Shown: positions 32,444 to 38,710 of the stretch, piece by piece
Numbering within the stretch: position 1 is the stretch's first letter
Layout of the letters: every line of letters starts with the position of its first letter
Assembly (NCBI GenBank): GCA_015056045.1
Contig: SVGZ01000018.1
Span: 1 to 38,710 of the forward strand
DNA length: 38,710 bases
Source: Clostridiales bacterium
GTDB taxonomy: Bacteria; Bacillota; Clostridia; Christensenellales; Christensenellaceae
Reading direction: 5' to 3'
Program-made: the position numbers and the translations under genes
Notes under the pieces: generated by a model
Told to the model about the DNA's origin: nothing
Seen by the model: only the letters and a program-made list of their open reading frames with translations
Databases searched by the model: none

Positions 32444-33133
32444 TTAGATTTCTCTTGCGAGCCATTTGCCGCAGTTTGCGAGGAATTTGCGGAGCATCGG
32501 GTTGCGATAGCTTTCTGCATTGTGGCCGGGGCAGGCATATACGATCCTGCCTTTGCCAAATTCGTTGCACCATGCGAGCTCAACGCCGTTGCCGCTGTTC
32601 TTTGCGTAAATATCCTGATGCTTTGCATCATGCGGTCTGCCGTTGTCATTGTTGATGCAAAGGAGAACGGTCTTGTTGAGGGACTGTTCAAGATAGACCT
32701 GATGCATTTCATCATAGATCTCAAAAGGTTCGATGCCTTCGAGGATCGGGTGTTCACAAGGCGGTTCGGGATAGAACTTATACTTGTTGAACGGAGGATG
32801 CATACGGAAGCCGCCGCCGACGACCTGTGCCGTTTCGGGGATAGCACCCGTCGAAATGATGTGCATGATCATGAAGCTGCCGCCTGTTGCGATGTATTCA
32901 AGAAGGTTTGCAACGAAATCGCTGTCACCCTTCATGCCCCAGAACGGTGCGGAATAGAACATCAGGCAGTCATACTGACGCATATCTTCCAGCGTCATTT
33001 CTTTGAACTGATCTGTGATCGTGACGAAATCATAGGTTTCGCCAAGGATCGAAGTAATTTCTTCTTTTGTGCCGCCTTCAAAGGGATGGAAACCCGGTGC
33101 AAAGCTGCTGCAAAGGAATGCTTTTTTCTTCAT
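32444..33133 (-). CDS. ThuA-like protein A (type 1), fourth in the array
   Basis: A 229-residue protein of the ThuA (trehalose utilisation) family, which has a class I glutamine amidotransferase-like fold without the usual catalytic Cys-His pair. Blocks: FAPGFHPFEGG, ITSILGETYDFVT, YDCLMFYSAPFWG, the turn YIATGGSFMIMH, HPILEGIEPFEIYDEMH, and the ending IVYACPGHNAESYRNPMLRK. It has FHPF and ILGE-YDF in common with protein C, marking one of two alternating types in the array. Family function is not biochemically settled; links to sugar metabolism are by gene context. AGAGGAGG precedes the ATG. Confidence 0.8.
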   Translation of the reverse strand: MKKKAFLCSSFAPGFHPFEGGTKEEITSILGETYDFVTITDQFKEMTLEDMRQYDCLMFYSAPFWGMKGDSDFVANLLEYIATGGSFMIMHIISTGAIPETAQVVGGGFRMHPPFNKYKFYPEPPCEHPILEGIEPFEIYDEMHQVYLEQSLNKTVLLCINNDNGRPHDAKHQDIYAKNSGNGVELAWCNEFGKGRIVYACPGHNAESYRNPMLRKFLANCGKWLAREI

Positions 33134-33146
33134 GTTAAACCTCCTC

Positions 33147-33758
33147 TTAAGCCATGAACCAGCTGCCGATATTCTTCAGCAGTGCTTCAAAAGCCTTGAG
33201 ATTCTCGCCGTTTAAGCCGGCTGCGAGGCAAGCGACTTTGCCCTTGCTCCAGGGATGTGCCCATGCTGCGGGGTATGTCGTGTTGCCGAATTTGATATTC
33301 ATAAGGATATTGGTCTGTTTGAAAATATCCATATTGAACATCATCGGGATATCTCTTACGGTAACGGTCTCAACACCTGCTGCAAGCTCTGCGTTTGTCG
33401 GGATGAAGTCCACTTCCGTATAGGGTGCTTCCGCCTTGAAACGGCTCGTGAAGAGGAGTTTCAATTCCTGGCAGTTGCCGACGTTCAGGCCTGTATTCAG
33501 CGCCAGAATATTGCCGCCGTGGAGGATATAGGTAAACAGAGCAACTGTTGCTTCCGTTGTGCCTGTCTTGCCCCAATCCGCAGGTTTGAAGACGATCATG
33601 TCATAATCTTTGATGTCTTCATAGGTGAGTGTGCCGTATGTTGTTTCGTCTGCAATATCCATTTCGCAGGAAAAGATCTGCGGAAGGACTTCGGCAGCGC
33701 CGTTAATGCTCTTATAAGCGGCACAGTTTTTATCGCCGATAAGTAATGCTTTTTTCAT
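33147..33758 (-). CDS. ThuA-like protein B (type 2), third in the array
   Basis: A 203-residue ThuA-like protein. It begins MKKALLIGDKNCAAYKSING, with TYGTLTYEDIKDYDMIVFKP, YILHGGNILALNTGL, the proline-rich TYPAAWAHPWSKGKVACLAAG and a closing GSWFMA. These features are shared with protein D and not with A or C. GGAGG lies five bases before the ATG at 33758; a TTG further up is discarded. It has lost the HPI and PGH motifs of A and C, so a common catalytic function for both types is doubtful. Gap to the next gene is 13 bp. Confidence 0.75.
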   Translation of the reverse strand: MKKALLIGDKNCAAYKSINGAAEVLPQIFSCEMDIADETTYGTLTYEDIKDYDMIVFKPADWGKTGTTEATVALFTYILHGGNILALNTGLNVGNCQELKLLFTSRFKAEAPYTEVDFIPTNAELAAGVETVTVRDIPMMFNMDIFKQTNILMNIKFGNTTYPAAWAHPWSKGKVACLAAGLNGENLKAFEALLKNIGSWFMA

Positions 33759-33775
33759 ATCTGCCTCCGCTTTCA

Positions 33776-34426
33776 TCAAAGTTCACCGGCTGCCCAGACA
33801 GCTGCATTGCGCAGGAGCTTGCCGTATTCCGGGTTTGTAAAGGCTGTGATATCGTGGCCGGGCCCGATATAAACAACTCTGCCGAGACCGAATTCGATCG
33901 CCCAAGCCATCGGGACTTCAACATCGTCTTCGATCTTTGCGTTTAAGAGGACTGTTTTTTCGGTCAGTCTGTCGTGGTGGATATCGAAAAGGTCATCTTC
34001 AAGAGAGAATGCGCCGACGCCCTGCATGATCGGGTGATCTGTTGCCGCGGGAACATAGTCGATATGTCTGTGGTTCTGCGGAACGAGCGTTTTCTTTAAT
34101 GCGCCGCCGAGCATCTGTGCCATTTCATAGTCAACACCGGGTTCAAAGTTGTGAACAACAACGAGTCCACCGCCGCCTGCAACATAGTGCAGGAGCGACT
34201 GTACCTGCTGGTGTACTGTCGGGGATTTATCGATCCAATGGTCGTTGTAGAGAACAACGCAATCAAACTCTGCATATTCGTAATCTTCGAGGGATTCGAA
34301 ATGTTCTGTATTGAGTGCAAAATCAAAATCTTCGCCTAAGATGCGGAAGATTTCCTGATCTACGTTTTTCAGCGGATGGAAAAGCGGGTGTGTATAGTCA
34401 CCGGATAAGAATAATTTCTTTTTCAT
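33776..34426 (-). CDS. ThuA-like protein C (type 1), second in the array
   Basis: A 216-residue ThuA-like protein paralogous to A. Blocks: GDYTHPLFHPLKNVDQEIF, ILGEDFDFAL, FDCVVLYNDHWIDK, YVAGGGGLVVVHNFEPG, DHPIMQGVGAFSLEDDLFDI, VPMAWAIEFGLGRVVYIG and PGHDITAFTNPEYGKLL. The histidine-rich elements (FHP, HNF, DHPI, HHD, PGH) cluster where the amidotransferase-like pocket would be. AAGGAG is seven bases before the ATG at 34426. It follows D by 11 bp and precedes B by 17 bp. Confidence 0.8.
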   Translation of the reverse strand: MKKKLFLSGDYTHPLFHPLKNVDQEIFRILGEDFDFALNTEHFESLEDYEYAEFDCVVLYNDHWIDKSPTVHQQVQSLLHYVAGGGGLVVVHNFEPGVDYEMAQMLGGALKKTLVPQNHRHIDYVPAATDHPIMQGVGAFSLEDDLFDIHHDRLTEKTVLLNAKIEDDVEVPMAWAIEFGLGRVVYIGPGHDITAFTNPEYGKLLRNAAVWAAGEL

Positions 34427-34437
34427 TGCGAGGCTCC

Positions 34438-35061
34438 TTAAATTCTGTCGATGCACCAGAGACCTGCTTTATAGAGGATCTTGCGGATCGGTCTGTGGAA
34501 AGATTCGACCTGATGACCAGGTGTTACGCAGACAACTCTGCCCCAGCCATATTTATGTGCCCAGACGGCCGGCATTCTCGAACCGCCGTATTTTGCTTCG
34601 ACGAGGACTTCTTTTTCTGTGAAGTCATCAAAATCGAACATATAGGGTTCTTCTGTCGTTTTGAAATCTTCCATGCGTTCTGTGATCGCGTGGTCAACAT
34701 CTGTTTTGAAATAATCGATGAGGACCTGTGCCGGGTGACCCGTAAATTTGCCGCCCAAAAGCAGTGCCAATTCATAGGTCGAGCCCATGATGAGGCCGTT
34801 ATGGATCGCGATCAGGTTGCCGCCATCCGCAACATAGGTAACGAGTGCAGCAGCTGCTGCTTTTGTTCCCTTTTTCGACCATGCATCAACATAGGAAATA
34901 ACCAAGTCATACTGTTTTAACTGACCGAGCGTGAGGTTGCCGTAGTCTTCTTCAAGTGTAATATCAAAAACACCGTCATATATGCTGCGGAGCACGTCGT
35001 CAATTCCATTCACCGGATGATATTTTGCTACTCTATCACCCAAAAGAAGTGCTTTTTTCAT
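34438..35061 (-). CDS. ThuA-like protein D (type 2), first in the array
   Basis: A 207-residue ThuA-like protein paralogous to B. It begins MKKALLLGDRVAKYHPVNG, then EEDYGNLTLGQLKQYDLVI, YVADGGNLIAIHNGL, RMPAVWAHKYGWGRVVCV and PGHQVESFHRPIRKIL. It keeps the PGH motif that B has lost, so D is the better preserved type-2 copy. The ATG at 35061 has AAGGAAGGG upstream; the longer frame to 35106 lacks a site. It is the promoter-proximal gene, with a leader of about 137 nt after an extended -10 promoter. Confidence 0.8.
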   Translation of the reverse strand: MKKALLLGDRVAKYHPVNGIDDVLRSIYDGVFDITLEEDYGNLTLGQLKQYDLVISYVDAWSKKGTKAAAAALVTYVADGGNLIAIHNGLIMGSTYELALLLGGKFTGHPAQVLIDYFKTDVDHAITERMEDFKTTEEPYMFDFDDFTEKEVLVEAKYGGSRMPAVWAHKYGWGRVVCVTPGHQVESFHRPIRKILYKAGLWCIDRI

Positions 35062-35100
35062 TTTAAATGACCCTTCCTTTCTATTTCGAAACTGTATCTG

Positions 35101-35115
35101 ACGCATAAACTGCGT
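35101..35115. repeat. Short hairpin in the ThuA operon leader
   Basis: ACGCA-TAAAC-TGCGT is a perfect 5-bp stem. On the plus strand it is followed by six T, like a terminator, but no plus-strand gene feeds into it. On the minus strand it is inside the leader RNA of the ThuA operon. Confidence 0.35.
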
Positions 35116-35205
35116 TTTTTATGGCAAAACAAAGAAAACTGCTTTCTATGATGTCTTTCCTGTATGCGGTTTGCAGTAATATATTTTTTTGCTCATGACA
35201 AAATA

Positions 35206-35234
35206 AGTATAGCACAATGTATTTTAAATTTCAA
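35206..35234 (-). promoter_or_regulatory. Promoter of the four-gene ThuA array
   Basis: Minus strand TTGAAA (35229-35234), 17 bp, TATACT (35206-35211) with an extended TG. Confidence 0.8.
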
Positions 35235-35250
35235 CAGTTTGGAAAAAAGA

Positions 35251-35285
35251 CAAAAAGAAAACCGACCATCTTATCGATGATCGGT
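35251..35285 (-). terminator. Terminator of tRNA-Glu
   Basis: On the minus strand ACCGA and TCGGT plus CATC and GATG (35261-35285) form an interrupted stem, followed by TTTTCTTTTT. Confidence 0.8.
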
Positions 35286-35291
35286 CTCAAT

Positions 35292-35366
35292 TGGTGACCC
35301 CAAGGAGAATCGAACTCCTGTTACCGCCGTGAAAGGGCGATGTCTTAACCGCTTGACCATGGGGCC
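35292..35366 (-). tRNA. tRNA-Glu (anticodon TTC), CCA encoded
   Basis: The minus strand folds as a full cloverleaf: acceptor GGCCCCA with TGGGGTC, an anticodon arm CGCCC-TTTCACG-GCGG with anticodon TTC, T arm AGGAG-TTCGATT-CTCCT, discriminator A and an encoded CCA (35292-35294). It is transcribed alone, with a strong promoter and its own terminator. Confidence 0.95.
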
Positions 35367-35378
35367 CTGACAAGGGAT

Positions 35379-35407
35379 ATAATACTATAACCCCACTTCT
35401 TTGTCAA
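35379..35407 (-). promoter_or_regulatory. Promoter of tRNA-Glu
   Basis: Minus strand perfect TTGACA (35402-35407), 17 bp, TATTAT (35379-35384), 12 bp before the mature 5' end. Confidence 0.85.
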
Positions 35408-35443
35408 CACTTTTTTAAAAATATTTTTATTTTTTTTGAAGAC

Positions 35444-36235
35444 TCAGAATTGCCACTTTTCTTCGTTTTTGATCACAAATCTGCGAAGCGCTTTTTCAAC
35501 GCTGCGGCTGTCAATGAGTTCTTCCATTTCCGAAACCATGCCCAGAAGCTTCACATCAAAACGATCCCCGAGCCGCTTATAATCAAACTGCGAAAGATCA
35601 TGCAGGCTGAGTCCTTTTCTTATGACATAGTTTTCAAAATCTTCTGCCATTTTGGGAAGCCCGATATGTCGAAGAGAACCCGCAAGCCACTCTGCGGAAG
35701 TCGTTCCCGAACCGGTGAAATAAGCAAGAAAACCGCCGACCGTATAATCCGCAAGGAAAGCTGAAAGAACACAGACGCATTTCTCATCCCAATCCATCCC
35801 ATTAAGCTTTTCGCGCGTGACAAGACCGCCTTTTTGATCAACAATGCGCTGTGCGATCGTCTCGGGTTGTCTGTCTTCCCCATATAAAATAAAGCGGCAA
35901 AAAGGATATTCCAACATCAGCCTGACGATAAAGCTAAAAACATTACCTGCCGTTTCCCCAAGGGAAAGCTGATCCAATGCCCATGACGAGATCGGCATAT
36001 AGACGATATAGAAGGCGAAAATGCCAAGAAGCGACTTTCCGATTTTTGTACCTGTGGCAAAAACAAATTTCCTGTTGGCAAAGTATGAAGCCAAAATCGC
36101 CAATGCCGCTGAAATCGCCAGAGAAGCCAACCCAATGACCGTCATCATTTCCAACAGAGCAAACAGACCATAGCGCAAAAGCTCCGCTAAAAGGGAAATA
36201 CCGCAAAATAAAAGGATCTTTTTCAATTCTCTCAT
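35444..36235 (-). CDS. Fusion of a GtrA-like membrane domain and a DUF4375/DMP19-like domain
   Basis: A 263-residue protein. Residues 1-118 hold four hydrophobic spans (about 5-28, 32-50, 68-88, 97-116) and the GtrA-type motif ASYFANRKFVFAT; GtrA proteins are thought to move lipid-linked sugars across the membrane. Residues 125-263 resemble the DUF4375/DMP19 C-terminal domain, with GGFLAYFTGSGTTSAEWLAG and SLRHIGLPKMAEDFENYV. That domain occurs in proteins thought to mimic DNA or regulate repressors, function mostly unknown. The start ATG overlaps the deoC stop (ATGA), so translation is coupled. No terminator follows before the tRNA promoter. Confidence 0.7.
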   Translation of the reverse strand: MRELKKILLFCGISLLAELLRYGLFALLEMMTVIGLASLAISAALAILASYFANRKFVFATGTKIGKSLLGIFAFYIVYMPISSWALDQLSLGETAGNVFSFIVRLMLEYPFCRFILYGEDRQPETIAQRIVDQKGGLVTREKLNGMDWDEKCVCVLSAFLADYTVGGFLAYFTGSGTTSAEWLAGSLRHIGLPKMAEDFENYVIRKGLSLHDLSQFDYKRLGDRFDVKLLGMVSEMEELIDSRSVEKALRRFVIKNEEKWQF

Positions 36236-36939
36236 TTCAGAACCTCAAATTCATTGAAAATCGCCATGGCAGCTTTCGGGTTCAGCCCAAAACGGCAGGC
36301 TCCGGCATCTTTCATCGAAAGGAGAAGCGAAAGCCCGCGTACACCGCCTGCAGCCTTGATCTTTGCCGCATCGCCGATCGTTTGCTTGATGATTTTGATC
36401 ATATGCAGATTGGTCGGTCTTGCCGGAACAAAGCCCGTACTTGTCTTAACAAAATCCGCACCGCCTTTGCAGACGAGCTCACTTGCACGGGGAATTTCTT
36501 CATCCGAAAGGTAACCCGTTTCGATGATAACTTTTAAAGCCGCATCACCGCAGGCTTCTTTTACCGCGCGGATATCTTCCGCAACATGATCATATCTGCC
36601 CGATTTGAATGCCCCGATATTCATGACCATATCGATTTCTCCGCAGCCGAGAGCGACCATTTCCTTTGCGCCAAAAACTTTCTGTGCAGTCGTTTCACCG
36701 CCAAAAGGAAAACCTGCAACACCGCAAAGCGTTACTTTATTATGTAAATCAAATTCAGCGAGGAAATTTTTCATATCACGGGTCAGATAAGGCAATGTTA
36801 CCGCACATTTGCAGCCGAATTTTCCTGCAAGCATTGCCGCTTCGCGAACGTCTTCCAAAGAGCAATCCGCACGAACTGCGCTGATATCCATAAGAGCGGC
36901 AAGCTCTGCCTTTGTCATTCCAAATTTATTTTCGATCAT
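36232..36939 (-). CDS. deoC: Deoxyribose-phosphate aldolase
   Basis: DeoC splits 2-deoxyribose-5-phosphate into acetaldehyde and glyceraldehyde-3-phosphate, ending deoxynucleoside breakdown. The 235-residue TIM barrel has EIDMVMNIGAFKSG (Asp103), LKVIIETG (Lys136), GADFVKTSTGF with the Schiff-base Lys165, and IKAAGGVR with Lys195. AGGAAG lies shortly before the ATG. No other nucleoside-catabolic gene (deoB, pdp, cdd) is nearby; instead it sits between a cyclase-family gene (12 bp) and the GtrA-DUF4375 fusion (4-bp overlap). Confidence 0.95.
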   Translation of the reverse strand: MIENKFGMTKAELAALMDISAVRADCSLEDVREAAMLAGKFGCKCAVTLPYLTRDMKNFLAEFDLHNKVTLCGVAGFPFGGETTAQKVFGAKEMVALGCGEIDMVMNIGAFKSGRYDHVAEDIRAVKEACGDAALKVIIETGYLSDEEIPRASELVCKGGADFVKTSTGFVPARPTNLHMIKIIKQTIGDAAKIKAAGGVRGLSLLLSMKDAGACRFGLNPKAAMAIFNEFEVLK

Positions 36940-36951
36940 TGTTTTCTTCCT

Positions 36952-37530
36952 TTATTTTTCGATCAAAACCGCACGCACAGGTGAAGCTTCTGCATCATCG
37001 ACCTTGAGCGGCATAGCAGACAAAATATACCTTCCATCGGGAATATGCTCAAGCTTCAAGGCTTCGATAATGGCAATTCCCTTTTTTAAAAGCGGCACAT
37101 GCACAGCCATTTCCGTTTGCAAAGTACCGACGCTGATCGCATCGATCCCGATGGTCAGGAGTTCCGTTTGCGCAAGAAATTCCGCTGCTTCTCTTTCGAG
37201 GTAACCTTTTCCGCCGGTTTTTAAAATCAACCGTTTAGTATCTTTTGGTAAATTTTCCTCGAGGAAATCTTTTGTTACGCATTTTGGCGCTGAGACGAGC
37301 AAGCATTCTCCGTAAAAATGCTCAAGCGGCATTTCTGCAATGTTTCTTCCATTATCAATGAAATGCAGCGGCGCATCGATGTGCGTTCCTGCGTGCATGT
37401 TGATGGTCAACTCCGAATAGTTATAAAGCTCGCCATGCTTCATATCCATGAGCCTTGTCAGCGTGTTCTCTTTTGCATCCGGGTATGCTTCTGCCGAAAG
37501 CAATTCCTTTGTCGCGTCGTATATCTTCAT
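36952..37530 (-). CDS. Cyclase/kynurenine formamidase-like metal hydrolase
   Basis: A 192-residue protein of the cyclase family (kynurenine formamidase, isatin hydrolase). The metal motif NMHAGTHIDAPLHF gives His46, His50, Asp52 and His56; LKTGGKGYL and TIGIDAISVG are further conserved blocks. Family members hydrolyse formamides or lactams. I start at the ATG with AAGGAG six bases upstream; the longer frame to 37593 passes through the promoter. It heads the cyclase-deoC-GtrA fusion operon, so the substrate may be linked to that pathway, but this is a guess. Confidence 0.87.
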   Translation of the reverse strand: MKIYDATKELLSAEAYPDAKENTLTRLMDMKHGELYNYSELTINMHAGTHIDAPLHFIDNGRNIAEMPLEHFYGECLLVSAPKCVTKDFLEENLPKDTKRLILKTGGKGYLEREAAEFLAQTELLTIGIDAISVGTLQTEMAVHVPLLKKGIAIIEALKLEHIPDGRYILSAMPLKVDDAEASPVRAVLIEK

Positions 37531-37549
37531 TTGAAACTCCTTTAGACAC

Positions 37550-37555
37550 ATTATA
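37550..37555 (-). promoter_or_regulatory. Extended -10 box of the cyclase-deoC operon
   Basis: Minus strand TGTTATAAT, a perfect -10 with TG extension, 19 bp before the ATG; -35 not obvious. Confidence 0.5.
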
Positions 37556-37627
37556 ACATAAAAAAAGCAGAAAAATATGAAACTTTTCGGCAATTTGTGC
37601 GTCTATAGGACAGAAAGGAGATTAAAA

Positions 37628-38377
37628 ATGAAAAAAATACTGATTCTCATTCTAACACTTACATTATTATTTGGTTTCAGCTGCAATAAGGCTGAAGAAA
37701 CGCCTGTTCTTTTGGCAAACGATCCACAGCTTCTCTCGACTGTCAGCGTCAGCGGTAAAGGGCACATGAGCGTAGAACCCGATATGGCAACACTTGAACT
37801 CGTTATCGAAAAGAAAGACAAGCTTGCAGCTAAAGCCTTGGAAATGACTGCTGAAGCGATGGACAGCGTATTGAAAAAGCTCACAGAATATGGAATTGCA
37901 GAGGAAGACATTAAAACTTCCGGCATTTCCGTCTATGAAAGCTGGGAATATGACGAAAACGGCGATCGCAAAGGCAAGGTCAATTATGCTTCTCATCAAC
38001 TTTCCGTTAAAATCTATGAAATTGAAAAAACTGGTGAGATCCTTGATGCTTGTATCAATGCCGGAGCAACATATTCGTATGGAATAAATTTCGGCCTCAA
38101 GGATAAAACAAGTTTTGAGAAAGAACTTTTGAAACTTGCCGTTGAAAATGCCGCAGAAAGAGCTTTAACCATTGCGGAAGCTTCCGGAAAAACTCTCGGC
38201 GAAGTCGTTTCCGCAACAGATGGAACGGTCACAATTCCTGATATTACTTACCATCCAACAAATGATATGGTGTTTGAAGAAGCAGCGGAAAGCGCTGCGC
38301 CAACTTATTCATCACAGATGTATGCAGGAACACTTGAGCTCTATGCCACCGTTGAAATGCAGTACGAAATTAAATAA
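37628..38377 (+). CDS. SIMPL (DUF541) domain lipoprotein
   Basis: A 249-residue exported protein. The N terminus MKKILILILTLTLLFGFSC is a signal sequence ending at Cys19; the box (GFSC) is not ideal for lipoprotein processing but the position fits. The rest is a SIMPL domain: VSVSGKGHMSVEPDMATLEL, LTEYGIAEEDIKTSGISVYE, a repeat of the fold with INAGATYSYGINFGL and the helix ENAAERALTIAEASGKTLGEVV. SIMPL proteins are tied to oxidative-stress tolerance or membrane channels in some bacteria, with unknown mechanism. AAGGAG is seven bases before the ATG. It is divergent from the cyclase operon. Confidence 0.88.
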   Translation: MKKILILILTLTLLFGFSCNKAEETPVLLANDPQLLSTVSVSGKGHMSVEPDMATLELVIEKKDKLAAKALEMTAEAMDSVLKKLTEYGIAEEDIKTSGISVYESWEYDENGDRKGKVNYASHQLSVKIYEIEKTGEILDACINAGATYSYGINFGLKDKTSFEKELLKLAVENAAERALTIAEASGKTLGEVVSATDGTVTIPDITYHPTNDMVFEEAAESAAPTYSSQMYAGTLELYATVEMQYEIK

Positions 38378-38384
38378 GAAAAAG

Positions 38385-38412
38385 CCCTTCCAATCAGGAA
38401 GGGTATTTTATA
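38385..38412 (+). terminator. Terminator of the SIMPL gene
   Basis: CCCTTCC (38385-38391) pairs with GGAAGGG (38397-38403), followed by TATTTTATA. Confidence 0.75.
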
Positions 38413-38416
38413 TAAC

Positions 38417-38443
38417 AAAAAATCCCATCTTATGATGGGATTT
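38417..38443 (-). terminator. Terminator of the rRNA-tRNA-Asn transcript
   Basis: ATCCCATC (38422-38429) and GATGGGAT (38434-38441) form a stem that on the minus strand is followed by a T run; it lies 24 bp past the tRNA-Asn 3' end. Confidence 0.85.
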
Positions 38444-38467
38444 ATGTAAACGGAGAAAACTCCGAAA

Positions 38468-38543
38468 TGGCGCCTCTTGTAGGACTCGAACCTACGACAC
38501 TTCGGTTAACAGCCGAATGCTCTACCGACTGAGCTAAAGAGGC
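38468..38543 (-). tRNA. tRNA-Asn (anticodon GTT), CCA encoded
   Basis: Full cloverleaf on the minus strand: acceptor GCCTCTT with AAGAGGC, D arm GCTC...GAGC, anticodon arm TTCGG-CTGTTAA-CCGAA with anticodon GTT, T arm GTAGG-TTCGAGT-CCTAC, discriminator G, encoded CCA (38468-38470). It follows 5S rRNA in the same direction. Confidence 0.95.
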
Positions 38544-38548
38544 ATATA

Positions 38549-38579
38549 ACTATCTGCCGGTATAAAACCAGCAGATAGT
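38549..38579 (-). other. Spacer hairpin between 5S rRNA and tRNA-Asn
   Basis: ACTATCTGC (38549-38557) and GCAGATAGT (38571-38579) form a 9-bp stem with a further GG/CC pair inside. Likely a precursor processing hairpin, since no T tract follows. Confidence 0.6.
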
Positions 38580-38589
38580 ATATTTAGAA

Positions 38590-38706
38590 TCCGGCAGCTA
38601 CCTATCCTCCCGGGCCGTCCCCAGCCAAGTACTTTCGGCGTTTAAGAGCTTAACTTCTGTGTTCGGAATGGGTACAGGTGTATCTTCTTAGCCATCGCCA
38701 CCGGAA
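38590..38706 (-). rRNA. rrf: 5S ribosomal RNA
   Basis: The minus strand carries the conserved 5S core: GGCGATGGCTAAGAAGATAC near the 5' side, CCCATTCCGAACACAGAAG in loop B/C, GTTAAGCTC, and GGATAGGTAGCTGCCGGA at the 3' end. The two ends pair as helix I. Exact termini may be off by one or two bases. With tRNA-Asn behind it, this is the end of an rRNA operon; 23S rRNA is expected beyond the right edge. Confidence 0.93.
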
Positions 38707-38710
38707 ATTG

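Noticed and set aside
35101-35121. Plus-strand terminator in the ThuA leader region
   Set aside because: The hairpin plus T tract looks right but no plus-strand gene lies upstream, so it is kept only as a leader hairpin.
35160-35190. Catabolite-response (cre) site ahead of the ThuA array
   Set aside because: TGCAAACCGCATACA resembles cre but the central CG is shifted by one base, so it does not fit the consensus.
1-38710. CRISPR array, prophage or insertion sequence
   Set aside because: No regularly spaced repeats, integrase, transposase or phage structural genes were seen on either strand.

Overview
The window looks like a piece of chromosome from an endospore-forming Firmicute of the class Clostridia. 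The evidence is gene content: a dnaX-ybaB-recR-bofA cluster, smc next to ftsY, a DarA-type cyclic-di-AMP receptor, a SpoIIQ-like LytM protein, Gram-positive style ribosome binding sites (AGGAGG type), and promoters close to TTGACA/TATAAT with 17 bp spacing. Base composition looks moderate by eye; I did not count it. No prophage, insertion sequence or CRISPR array is visible. Genes are packed into short operons separated by rho-independent terminators, many of them bidirectional between convergent units.

Layout. 1-254: end of a GNAT acetyltransferase, followed by an 87-bp hairpin element. 564-5685 (minus): smc, ftsY and an AlkZ-related gene. 5833-7724: a MarR regulator divergent from an S41 protease-like gene that lacks the catalytic serine. 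7760-11868 (minus): PHP phosphoesterase, dnaX, ybaB, recR and bofA, with a sigma-E-like promoter just ahead of bofA. 12069-13798 (plus): amidohydrolase and ANT(6)-like nucleotidyltransferase. 13837-14262: small membrane protein. 14368-17832 (minus): KDPG-aldolase/VOC fusion followed by two M24-fold proteins without the normal metal ligands. 18019-19002: galT. 19134-20534: membrane protein plus TetR regulator. 20582-22072: small unknown gene, then HAD phosphatase and GNAT. 22116-24503 (minus): iron alcohol dehydrogenase, SGNH hydrolase, NimA-like flavoprotein. 24629-25326: small unknown gene and darA. 25404-27281: class II aldolase, a Gly/Pro/His-rich membrane peptide, nitroreductase. 27329-31472 (minus): trxB-glmM-glmS. 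31652-32365: SpoIIQ-like M23 protein with a sigma-F-like promoter. 32444-35061 (minus): four tandem ThuA-like genes. 35292-38706: tRNA-Glu; a cyclase-deoC-GtrA/DUF4375 operon; a SIMPL-domain protein; then tRNA-Asn and 5S rRNA, the tail of an rRNA operon that continues past the right edge.

How the genes work together. Housekeeping functions are chromosome organisation (SMC, YbaB), replication and repair (DnaX, RecR, AlkZ-like), protein targeting (FtsY), amino-sugar supply for the cell wall (GlmM then GlmS in one transcript), redox (TrxB, nitroreductase, NimA-like) and second-messenger sensing (DarA). Sporulation is represented by BofA and the SpoIIQ-like protein, each with a compartment-specific promoter candidate at the expected spacing. 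The accessory part is catabolic: aldolases (KDPG type, class II FBA/GatY type, DeoC), GalT, an amidohydrolase and the ThuA array.

The best candidates for undescribed biology are (i) the operon of a KDPG aldolase-VOC fusion with two metal-ligand-less M24 proteins, (ii) the ThuA array, which is an alternating two-type duplication, (iii) the serine-less S41 protein and (iv) the GtrA-DUF4375 fusion. All functional statements rest on recognising families from the translated sequence; no database search was run.
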